Translations under genes and position numbers: made by a program
Assembly (NCBI GenBank): GCA_945862235.1
Contig: CAMAYU010000001.1
Location: 1 to 64,000, forward strand
Length of the DNA: 64,000 bases
Reading direction: 5' to 3'
Source of the DNA: Schlesneria paludicola DSM 18645
GTDB lineage: Bacteria; Planctomycetota; Planctomycetia; Planctomycetales; Planctomycetaceae
Notes under the pieces: generated by a model
What the model saw: only the letters and a program-made list of their open reading frames with translations
Told to the model about the DNA's origin: nothing
The model's database searches: none
Part shown: positions 45,769 through 53,571 of the stretch, piece by piece
Position numbering within the stretch: the stretch's first letter is position 1
Layout: every line of letters begins with the position of its first letter

Positions 45769-46899
45769 CTACCGAACCAACACGCATGACGTGTGGTGTG
45801 ACAGGATGCCGCCGACACAATTGGCCGACGTGGAGACGACTCGTGTGAAGCTGCTCTCAACGGGACTGATTGCACCGCGTGACGTGTGTTGCCAGCAACC
45901 GTGGGTTTCACCTAGGGCCAATTGCCGCCGCCAACCGAGGCTGAGCCGCCCCATCGTCCAACGGGCGTTGACATCCTGCAGCGGCCGCAGTCGTATCGTT
46001 CCATCGGTCTCGCGATAGCGCATCGCATCAATGCCGAGCGGCCCGAAATATCCCAACTCTTGCAGGCGCTGAGCTGCATCGAGAGCAACTTCAACCGCAC
46101 GCTTCCAGCTTGAAGCATCTAGGTTAGGATAGGCGAACCAACTTCCTGCGTATTGACCTCGTTCATCCACGAGCATCGGCACGAGACCAATGAGTTGCGG
46201 CCGTCCTGTTTGCGGAACTTCTATCTGGAGGCCCACTTCATCGAGGCGTTCGACCCACGGTTCGAAAAAAACCACGCCATCCGCTGCGATTCGTTTGGCG
46301 ACCCAATTCGAGTCCGCTGGCGTCGGTTCGCCGCAACCAAGAATTCTCTCGCGCCCGGACATTCCGAACTCGGCCTTCACCACCCAGCGGGTGGCAGGTC
46401 CAAGAGTTTTGAGCCTCTCCGCAAACTCAGTCACGTTGGCGATCTCGCTCGCGCCATCGAGTCCGACGTTCCACTCACGTTCAAGACTGGCTGAGAACCG
46501 GCGTGAGTTCCCCGCACGAACGGCAGCGTGAGGGGAATCGTTGCGCCGCCAGCCCCGTATGTCGCAGAGTCGTCTCAGATCGTCGGTCCAACCCCACGGA
46601 AGGCACTCGACGCCGCGCGGTACATCGTCGAATGAGACGACAGGATTTACACGCGGCAAGCCGTTCAAAATGGATTGGTCGAAGAAGCTCGATTCTATTG
46701 GCTGAGGCGTCCAGAGGAAGTCGCCATCCTCCGCGATCGCCAACCACGACGTGGCCAACTCGGCATTGATTCGCTGCAACTTCGACGAGATCTGCCGCGC
46801 GGGCTGAGCCAGTCGATGCTCGAAATCGAAGTTGCCAATGAACAGTCGCGCCATCGTGAGAACATCCGCCGCGGTGTGACCAGCCCGCTCATCGCTCAC
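45769..46899 (-). CDS. ATP-grasp domain protein
   Basis: 376 aa from a GTG overlapping the previous stop (GTGA); the ATG at MARLFIGNFDFEHRL (46854) is a good alternative. ATP-grasp features: RWVVKAEFGMSGRERILG (lysine and glycine loop, about residue 170-190), VVFFEPWVERLDEVGLQIEV, and metal-binding RPLQDVNARWTMGRL near residue 315. It would ligate a carboxylate to an amine or thiol using ATP. The substrate is unknown. It is the last gene of a four-gene overlapping operon. Confidence 0.85.
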   Translation of the reverse strand: MSDERAGHTAADVLTMARLFIGNFDFEHRLAQPARQISSKLQRINAELATSWLAIAEDGDFLWTPQPIESSFFDQSILNGLPRVNPVVSFDDVPRGVECLPWGWTDDLRRLCDIRGWRRNDSPHAAVRAGNSRRFSASLEREWNVGLDGASEIANVTEFAERLKTLGPATRWVVKAEFGMSGRERILGCGEPTPADSNWVAKRIAADGVVFFEPWVERLDEVGLQIEVPQTGRPQLIGLVPMLVDERGQYAGSWFAYPNLDASSWKRAVEVALDAAQRLQELGYFGPLGIDAMRYRETDGTIRLRPLQDVNARWTMGRLSLGWRRQLALGETHGCWQHTSRGAISPVESSFTRVVSTSANCVGGILSHHTSCVLVR

Positions 46900-47318
46900 G
46901 CTTCGAGCTGCTTCCCGGCGTTTTGGGGAGATTCGGAAACGGGTTCCGCGACGAGCATCGCGACGGCTTCATCAACCGTGGTCGTCAGCCTGAAGTACTC
47001 ATCGAGCTTCGTCGCGCTCAACACGTCAGCCATCATGTCGGTCACACCACACAACGCCAGTCGTCCTTCGCGGCGATGGAGGTTGCGGTGCAGGGCGATG
47101 AACTTGCCCAATGCGGCGCTGGTGATCAGCGAGACCACTTCAAAGTTGACGACCAACAGGCGACAACCGAACTGATCGACGATCATCGTCAGTTCCTGAC
47201 CGAGATGTTCGATATTGTCCTCTTCGGACAAGCTCGCCCGAATGATGTGAAGCACGACAACGGCACCGCGCTCGTCAATCTTGAAGTACACCGGCTTGAA
47301 TTCACTGAGTGCAGCCAT
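46896..47318 (-). CDS. STAS domain protein (anti-sigma factor antagonist type)
   Basis: 140 aa from MAALSEFKPVYFKIDERGAV with GGGAGA upstream; the track start 17 codons earlier is also possible. STAS fold: VVVLHIIRASLSEEDNIEHL, CRLLVVNFEVVSLITSAALG (normally the DxSxxxxxxG phosphosite: here SLITSAALG keeps a Ser), LHRREGRLALCGVTDMMADV. Probably takes part in partner-switching or a stressosome-like scaffold; no kinase partner is adjacent. It overlaps mtaB by 17 bases and the ATP-grasp gene by 4. Confidence 0.88.
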   Translation of the reverse strand: MAALSEFKPVYFKIDERGAVVVLHIIRASLSEEDNIEHLGQELTMIVDQFGCRLLVVNFEVVSLITSAALGKFIALHRNLHRREGRLALCGVTDMMADVLSATKLDEYFRLTTTVDEAVAMLVAEPVSESPQNAGKQLEA

Positions 47319-48705
47319 GGCCCGTCTCCCGCTCGGCTTCAAGAAAGTGTTGGGTGGCTCGAGTGGCACGCCCCGAGATCATCTGCCCGACGTCGGCGGG
47401 TCCACCGGGAATCTCAATCGGAACGTACCGTCGATCTGTTCCGTGAACCCAACCGGCGCGTGCGGGGCACTCACCCTCCACCATCACTTCCAACTCGCGA
47501 CCCAACAGCGAGGCATGGTACTGGTGGGCGAGATCGCGTTCCAGTCGTTCCAATATTCGGATTCGTTCGGCACGCACTGTTCCGTGAACCTGATCGGGTA
47601 GTGTTGCCGCAGGCGTTTCGCGCCGGGCGCTGAACGGGAAGATGTGGATTTTCAGGAACGCCGCTTGGCGACAGGCCTCCAATGTTTGTTGGAAGTCCTC
47701 GTCGGTTTCGCCCGGAAACCCAACGATCACGTCCGTTGTAAACCCGGGGTTGTCGAGGCGTTCTCGCAGACGGTTGAGCTTGCCGAGAAACTGCTCGACC
47801 GTGTATCGCCTCCGCATCCGCTGCAACACGCTGTTAGAACCACTTTGCAGAGCGGGGTGAAACTGCGGACAAAGATGCTCGCAATCCCCGGCGGCTGAAA
47901 TGAAATCATCGTCGATCTCAGCCGCTTCGATACTCGACAGTCTCATCCGCCAAGCCCCTGGAATACGGTCGAGCTTGCGGAAGAGATGCCACAGTCGAAA
48001 GGGTGGCAACCCCGATCGGCCGCGCGTTGTATCCACGCCGTAATGCCCGACGTGGATGCCCGTGAGAATGATCTCGCGATAGCCGTTGTCGATCAGCCGA
48101 CGCATTTCCGCTTCAATGTCCTCGGGAGAACGGCTTCGCAGGCCAGGGCGAACTTGCGGGATGATGCAGTACGAACATTTCAAGATGCAGCCGTCCTGCA
48201 CTTTGACGTACGCTCGTTTCCGCCCTTCAAACCGGCTGATTCCGGTTGGCATATCGACGATGCCGTGCCGAGCGAGGATATCTGGCAACTCGCGCTTGTC
48301 GGTGACGACTTCAAACACGGACGGGAGATCACTGACGGCGCGCGGGTCGCGCGTGGCGTAACAGCCCATGACAAGTGTGCGAGTGCCGGGGTTGTGCTTC
48401 GCCAATTGGCGAATCACTTGCCGCGATCGCGAGTCACCATTTGACGTGACCGTACAAGTGTTGACGACGCAGAGATCGGCCGCCTCATCCTCCGTCGCTT
48501 CGCGAAATCCATTCCGCTCCAAGGCTTCCAAGACGAGCTGCGTTTCGTATTGGTTGACCTTGCATCCGAGCGTCACGAGTCGACACGTTCGGTCCCCGTG
48601 ACGCGAAGACAACGCGCCGAGTATGGGCGGAGTCCCCACTCCAATGTGAATATCGGACACAGACTCAGGGCCGAGTACCGATGGAAACGGAACGAGGCCC
48701 GTCAT
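47302..48705 (-). CDS. mtaB: tRNA threonylcarbamoyladenosine methylthiotransferase (MtaB-like)
   Basis: 467 aa from the ATG of MTGLVPFPSVLGPE, 4 bases after the upstream stop. UPF0004 domain cysteines: VTLGCKVNQYETQL, CVVNTCTVTSNGD, VMGCYATRDP. Radical SAM CxxxCxxC in DGCILKCSYCIIPQVRPG. The LGCKVNQYE signature separates MtaB from MiaB/RimO. C-terminal TRAM domain from about residue 385 (ELEVMVEGECPARAGWVHGT). It adds a methylthio group to t6A37 of tRNAs. Confidence 0.93.
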   Translation of the reverse strand: MTGLVPFPSVLGPESVSDIHIGVGTPPILGALSSRHGDRTCRLVTLGCKVNQYETQLVLEALERNGFREATEDEAADLCVVNTCTVTSNGDSRSRQVIRQLAKHNPGTRTLVMGCYATRDPRAVSDLPSVFEVVTDKRELPDILARHGIVDMPTGISRFEGRKRAYVKVQDGCILKCSYCIIPQVRPGLRSRSPEDIEAEMRRLIDNGYREIILTGIHVGHYGVDTTRGRSGLPPFRLWHLFRKLDRIPGAWRMRLSSIEAAEIDDDFISAAGDCEHLCPQFHPALQSGSNSVLQRMRRRYTVEQFLGKLNRLRERLDNPGFTTDVIVGFPGETDEDFQQTLEACRQAAFLKIHIFPFSARRETPAATLPDQVHGTVRAERIRILERLERDLAHQYHASLLGRELEVMVEGECPARAGWVHGTDRRYVPIEIPGGPADVGQMISGRATRATQHFLEAERETGHGCTQ

Positions 48706-48709
48706 TGAA

Positions 48710-50485
48710 CTACCGCCGTTGATGAGCACCACCGCGTCCTCGAGAGCCACTATTTCCACGGCCGCGCGGCTCGGGACCGTGAGAACGAACGAGGTACGAA
48801 ATGGCCTCTTCCCATGTGGGAATCCCCTCGTAGTTCACGGGAGCGAGCGGCTCTTCATCGACAGGAGCGACCGCAGGTCGAACGGCCCGACCGCCGCCAC
48901 TGTGACCGGCAACAGCGTCTTCGCCATCGTCGTCATCATCCTGTTCATCGTCTTCATGGTCGTCTTCGCCTGCCTTCTCACCACTTACCAACGCAGCGAC
49001 CGGTGAAGGTTGCTCATCAGATCGCTTGCGACCGCGACGACGGCGGCGACGTGGGCGACGCTTTTCACCGTCCTCGTTGTTCTCGTCGTCCTCCTCTTCA
49101 GTGCTGGCGGAACGCGAGTCAGCGGTCTCCTCCTCGTCAGACTGAGTTTCATCAGACTGAGAGTCGTCATCGCTTCCGAAGCCGAGCATGTCTTCGCTGT
49201 CGTTGTCGTCATCGTCCGAATCACTCAATTCCGCGCCGCCATCGGCGGCGATTTCGGCTTCCGTGCGACGACCGCGTCCACCACGTCGTCGCCGGCGGCG
49301 ACGGCGTGGGCGACGATCTTCGTCGCTCGGCTCATCAGACGAACTCGTCTCCCCGTCAGCGGCCTCTTCGCCGTCGTCCTCTTCCGCGAACTCTTGGAAC
49401 AAGTCGGACGCGAACACATCGTCGTCATCGACAGGTTCCGTCTGCCGCGCGACGGGGGCCGGCTTGCGTGCGGGAACCTCGGACCTCACGGAAGGTGCGG
49501 GGCTGCGACGTGGTTTGGGTTCGTCATCCAAGCCTGCTGCGAACCCCTCGTCAGAACCAGCCGAAGTTGCTTGAGGAGGCAATGATCGTGGCGGGCGAGT
49601 TTCATCTCCAGAAGCCTTTTGAGGAGGTCGCCGATCCGATCGTGGTGCCTCACTTCGCTCGCGCGGGGCATCACTACGCTCCGCACGCGGGGCATCACTA
49701 CGCTCCGCACGCGGGGCATCACCACGCGATTCGCTTCGGCGTCGCGGACCTCGGTCCGACCTTCCTGGAGCAGGAACGCCATCGGCCGGAGCGACTTCTT
49801 CACGCAGAACGGGGGCCGGGCGTGCGTCCACTTCATCACGATTGGCTCGTTCGCGCCGAGGCTGTTCGGCACGCGGTGCCTGTTCACGAGGAGGAGCCTC
49901 GCGACGCGCGCCCCCTCGGTCACGATCGCGTGGCCGTTGTTCACGTCCTGCATCACGATCGCGTGGTGGTCCGTCGTTGTCTCGGCGAGCGGGGCGACCT
50001 CCGCCTCGCGAAGCAGCCACATCGGACTGAGGGCGTGCAACCGGAGCCTTATTCGGCTCGTCGAAATTCCAGCTTTCGAGGGCGTCCCAAATGTCGCGGT
50101 CACTGTCCTCGCGTGCGCGTTTCGATGGCTCACGTTCGCGAGCTGGCGCGTCGTCCGCATCCCGTTCGGCAGCGACTTCTCGTCGTTCAGGAGCAACGGC
50201 CTTCTTCTCTGTGACGGGCGTGTCCTCAGGAAACGAAAGGTCTTCCTCGGGGAAAGACAGGTCCGGCTCGGAAGCCTGTTCGGCAACGCGGGCCTTCGAC
50301 CCCGAAACGGCCTCGGGGGAAGGTGACACTTCGGCCGGGATCGACTTGGCTGTGGGCGGCTCATCGTCGGGGAGGTCGAAGTCGTCGTCGGCTCCTCCGA
50401 ATTGAATGCCCAGCAGATCGGAGGCAAGCTTGCCCCACGAATCGTCGTCTTTGGTTTTAGAAGCGGAAGGAGGTTGTTTGGCCAT
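48710..50485 (-). CDS. Highly charged, intrinsically disordered protein
   Basis: 591 aa from MAKQPPSASKTKDDDSWGKL. Opening has short folded-looking bits (WGKLASDLLGIQFG), then acidic and Arg-rich low complexity: repeats APRAERSDAPRAERSDAPRE, RRPRRRRRRRRGGRGRR twice, long D/E runs, and C-terminal VNYEGIPTWEEAISYLVRSH. The C-terminal motif and RGRG tail look conserved. This composition suits an RNA-binding scaffold, as in the disordered tail of RNase E, but no catalytic domain exists. First gene of the operon with mtaB. Confidence 0.85.
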   Translation of the reverse strand: MAKQPPSASKTKDDDSWGKLASDLLGIQFGGADDDFDLPDDEPPTAKSIPAEVSPSPEAVSGSKARVAEQASEPDLSFPEEDLSFPEDTPVTEKKAVAPERREVAAERDADDAPAREREPSKRAREDSDRDIWDALESWNFDEPNKAPVARPQSDVAASRGGGRPARRDNDGPPRDRDAGREQRPRDRDRGGARREAPPREQAPRAEQPRRERANRDEVDARPAPVLREEVAPADGVPAPGRSDRGPRRRSESRGDAPRAERSDAPRAERSDAPRERSEAPRSDRRPPQKASGDETRPPRSLPPQATSAGSDEGFAAGLDDEPKPRRSPAPSVRSEVPARKPAPVARQTEPVDDDDVFASDLFQEFAEEDDGEEAADGETSSSDEPSDEDRRPRRRRRRRRGGRGRRTEAEIAADGGAELSDSDDDDNDSEDMLGFGSDDDSQSDETQSDEEETADSRSASTEEEDDENNEDGEKRRPRRRRRRGRKRSDEQPSPVAALVSGEKAGEDDHEDDEQDDDDDGEDAVAGHSGGGRAVRPAVAPVDEEPLAPVNYEGIPTWEEAISYLVRSHGPEPRGRGNSGSRGRGGAHQRR

Positions 50486-50685
50486 GAACGTTCTGGGGTC
50501 CACGAGGTATCGGCTTGGATGCGAACCGACCGCGTGAAACCACGCCCAGTCAGCCGCCAGATTGCGGGCGAACTATGGCGTTTGAACGGGCTTTCTGCAA
50601 CACACGTCCTCAAAGCACTGCCGTCACTCAGGCGGGGAGATTGAGGATCACGGAGCTGGGTGGATCTCCTCAAACTTGAGCCAAG

Positions 50686-51174
50686 TCACCGGGAGACTTC
50701 CGTGGCTTGAACCTGTTGAATCTCCGCCTGCTTCTCCAACGCGGTCTGCAAGGACTGGTTGTACTCCGCAAACTTGGCATAGCCTTCGTGCTTCACCAGC
50801 AGATCGGCTTGAGGACTGAGAATGACCGTGCAGGGGAGCCGCTCCACTTCCAAAATCTTCGCGATCTTGGCGTCGCGGTCGAAGTCGAGGTGAACGGGGA
50901 TGAAGTTTCGCTCGACGAGCGCCGTGATCCGTTTGTCGCCCAAGGTCTCCCGTTCCAGCTTGTGGCAGAACGTACACCAACTCGCGCCGAAGACGATCAG
51001 CAGCGGCTTGTCCTGCTCGATCGCGATCTTGTGCGCCGCCTTCAAACTATAGTTCCAGCGAATCTTCTGTGTGGGAGCCGCGGCAAAGGGCGGAGCCGCT
51101 TCGGCTGATTTCGCCGCACGGTTCAGGGCAACACCCGACCCCAACAATCCCAAACAGAAGTGGCGACGATCCAT
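50686..51174 (-). CDS. Secreted thioredoxin-like protein
   Basis: 162 aa. N-terminus MDRRHFCLGLLGSGVALNRA is Tat-like or a signal anchor. Thioredoxin fold: PLLIVFGASWCTFCHKLERE with CTFC redox motif near residue 67, and cis-Pro in VERLPCTVILSP. Similar to DUF255/SoxW-type periplasmic thioredoxins. It may reduce or hold thiols of exported proteins. Confidence 0.9.
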   Translation of the reverse strand: MDRRHFCLGLLGSGVALNRAAKSAEAAPPFAAAPTQKIRWNYSLKAAHKIAIEQDKPLLIVFGASWCTFCHKLERETLGDKRITALVERNFIPVHLDFDRDAKIAKILEVERLPCTVILSPQADLLVKHEGYAKFAEYNQSLQTALEKQAEIQQVQATEVSR

Positions 51175-51404
51175 GGCGACATCCTTTTCGCAGTGAGTGG
51201 CGGCGAGCGACTCGGCGATGTCTTATCGGCCAGCAGCACGGAAGATTGGCGTTTCTGTTCGAGTTCTCCCAACCGGCCGGTTCGATTCGCAGGACTTCCT
51301 CGGCACAACCTGCCCCCCTTACCACGGCGGAGGGGTGGCAGTGCCGCACTGTACTACTTGGTCTAGAAATGTTGTCGGGCTGCACGCATTTGGGTCGCCT
51401 GAAA

Positions 51405-51514
51405 GTAGCCTTCATCGCTCCGCGTGAAGGAAGTCGAACGCGAGTTGGGAGTGGATCGGCATCGGCATTGATCCACTCCCAATCGGCTACCTTTACGCGG
51501 AGCGATGAACGCTA
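51405..51514. repeat. Nested palindrome overlapping the pgm stop
   Basis: Outer arms GTAGCCTTCATCGCTCCGCG and CGCGGAGCGATGAACGCTAC; inner arms TTGGGAGTGGATC and GATCCACTCCCAA. It fills most of the 337-base gap 51175-51511, which has no gene, and its last bases include the pgm stop codon. Confidence 0.85.
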
Positions 51515-53158
51515 CGCTCCCGCCAGAGCCTGCGTGACGGCATTGCGGGCTTCGGTGACGAGGCTGCTCAGATGGGCAGGGTCTCGGAAGCTTTCGGCGT
51601 ACAGTTTGTAGATCGCTTCGGTTCCCGAAGGTCTCGCCGCGAACCAGCCGTTCGCCGTTGTGACCTTCACTCCTCCGATCGCTTTGTGATTGCCGGGGGC
51701 TTCGCTGAGTTTAGCTGTGATCGCGTCACCGGCCAGCGTGGTGGAAGTAATTGCGACGGGAGTCAGATGTTTGAACGCCGCTTTCTCGGCGAGTGAGATC
51801 GGCTGGTCGATCCGAACGTAATGTCGCTCACCGAACTGCTCGACGAGCGACTGATAGTGTTCGCCGGGATCGCGTCCTGTCTTCGCGGTGATCTCGGCCG
51901 CAAGCAGTGCGAGGATGATGCCGTCCTTGTCGGTGGACCAGACTTGGCCATCACGGCGGAGGAAGCTCGCGCCGGCACTCTCTTCACCCCCGAAGCCAAG
52001 TGTTCCCGAATAGAGTCCCTCGACGAACCACTTGAACCCGACCGGCACTTCGTAGAGCGTGCGGCCGAGCGATGCGGCGACCGCGTCGATCATGCTGCTG
52101 CTGACGCACGTCTTGCCGACGGCTGCGGTTGCGGACCAATTCGGTCGGTTCGAGAATAAGTACTGAATGGCGACGGCCAGGTAATGGTTCGGGTTCATCA
52201 GTCCAGACGACTTCGTGACGATGCCGTGTCGGTCGGTATCGGGGTCGTTGCCGAACGACAGGTCGTACTGATCCTTCAGTTGGACGAGACTCGCCATCGC
52301 GAACGGGCTGGAGCAGTCCATCCGGATCTTGCCGTCGTGGTCGAGAGTCATGAAGCCGAACTGCGGATCGACCTTGTCGTTCACGACGGTGATGTTCAGG
52401 CCATACGTCTCCGCGATTGGTTGCCAGTACCCAACACCGGCTCCGCCGAGCGGATCGACTCCCAGCCTCAGCCCTGCTGATTTGATCGCGTCCAGATCGA
52501 TCACCGACTTCAGGTCGTCGATGTAGGCGCGGGCGAAGTCGCGTTGAAAGGTCGTCGGCGCGCGAAGCGCGGTCTCGAAAGGTAGGCGACGCACACCGGA
52601 GTTGCGGCCTCGCAGCAGTTCGTTCGCGCGGTTCTGGACCCAGCCGGTGATGTCCGTATCGGCGGGGCCGCCGTTCGTTGAGTTGTATTTGAAGCCGCCA
52701 TCGGCAGGCGGATTGTGTGACGGCGTGATGACGATGCCATCGGCCAGTTGATCGCGTCGTCCCTTGTTGTAGTTGAGGATCGCGTGCGAGATCGTTGGCG
52801 TCGGCGTGAACCCGTTGCCGTTCTGCACGACGGTCTCGACACCGTTCGCCGCGAGGACTTCGAGAGCCGTCCGTTCAGCCGGAGCCGACAGCGCGTGCGT
52901 GTCCTTTCCCAAGAACAGCGGCCCCGTGATCTGGTGAGCCTGACGGTACTCGACCAACGCTTGTGTGATCGCGCCGATATGAGCTTCTGTGAACGTCGCA
53001 TTCGTGGACGTACCTCGATGCCCGCTCGTCCCAAAGCTGACTTGCTGAGTCACATTGTCCGGATCGGGTTGCTGCGTGAAGTACTGCTCGATCAACCGAT
53101 TGGTGTCGATCAACATTTCGGTCGGAGCCAACTTCCCAGCCAACGGATGCGTCGCCAT
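51512..53158 (-). CDS. pgm: Phosphoglucomutase (alpha-D-glucose phosphate-specific)
   Basis: 548 aa, full length for the Pgm of E. coli type. [19 protein letters not shown] at the N-terminus; catalytic serine in [17 protein letters not shown]; metal loop [10 protein letters not shown]; sugar-binding [15 protein letters not shown]-terminal phosphate site [16 protein letters not shown]. Interconverts glucose 1- and 6-phosphate in the cytoplasm, linking glycogen/trehalose and glycolysis. Confidence 0.97.
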   Translation of the reverse strand: MATHPLAGKLAPTEMLIDTNRLIEQYFTQQPDPDNVTQQVSFGTSGHRGTSTNATFTEAHIGAITQALVEYRQAHQITGPLFLGKDTHALSAPAERTALEVLAANGVETVVQNGNGFTPTPTISHAILNYNKGRRDQLADGIVITPSHNPPADGGFKYNSTNGGPADTDITGWVQNRANELLRGRNSGVRRLPFETALRAPTTFQRDFARAYIDDLKSVIDLDAIKSAGLRLGVDPLGGAGVGYWQPIAETYGLNITVVNDKVDPQFGFMTLDHDGKIRMDCSSPFAMASLVQLKDQYDLSFGNDPDTDRHGIVTKSSGLMNPNHYLAVAIQYLFSNRPNWSATAAVGKTCVSSSMIDAVAASLGRTLYEVPVGFKWFVEGLYSGTLGFGGEESAGASFLRRDGQVWSTDKDGIILALLAAEITAKTGRDPGEHYQSLVEQFGERHYVRIDQPISLAEKAAFKHLTPVAITSTTLAGDAITAKLSEAPGNHKAIGGVKVTTANGWFAARPSGTEAIYKLYAESFRDPAHLSSLVTEARNAVTQALAGA

Positions 53159-53440
53159 GTTTGTTCCTCAAGGTTGTGGGGGGATGAGTCGTAGGGTGGA
53201 CGCCTCGTCCGTCCGTCCATTCATTCTTTCTCGGATGTTTCACCGTTCTGGTTCGGGGACGGGCGTCCCGACTCGACACTCATCGGTTGTTGAAAGTCGG
53301 CTGGGCCGAGCCGCCAGCCGACGCTACCATCGAAGCGGCGGTACTGTACCGGCAGCTCTCACGGATGGGCAGGTTCCCTCGCGTGACGGGTTGGTGCTGA
53401 GTCCGTCTATGCCGCTCGCGGCCCGTTGTGAGATGCTTCC

Positions 53441-53550
53441 GAGCGGGGCGCCGTCAGCCCCCCGGTTCTTTACAAGAGGGCTTACGCCCAAGAACCGGGA
53501 GGCTGACGCCACCCCGCTCTGATGTCTCATCAACTGCCGTTTGAGGTCTA
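53441..53550. repeat. Two-hairpin palindromic element, intergenic copy
   Basis: GAGCGGGGCGCCGTCAGCCC and GGCTGACGCCACCCCGCTCT, then GATGTCTCATCAACTGCCGT and TTGAGGTCT. It lies in the 413-base gap 53159-53571 upstream of the DUF4159 gene; the rest of the gap has no gene. Confidence 0.9.
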
Positions 53551-53571
53551 GAAAACACGCAAAGGAACGCC

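Noticed and set aside
48814-50214. 466-aa plus-strand ORF rich in Arg/His
   Set aside because: Antisense to the disordered charged protein. The minus gene has a 4-base link to mtaB and a conserved C-terminal segment; the plus ORF has neither.
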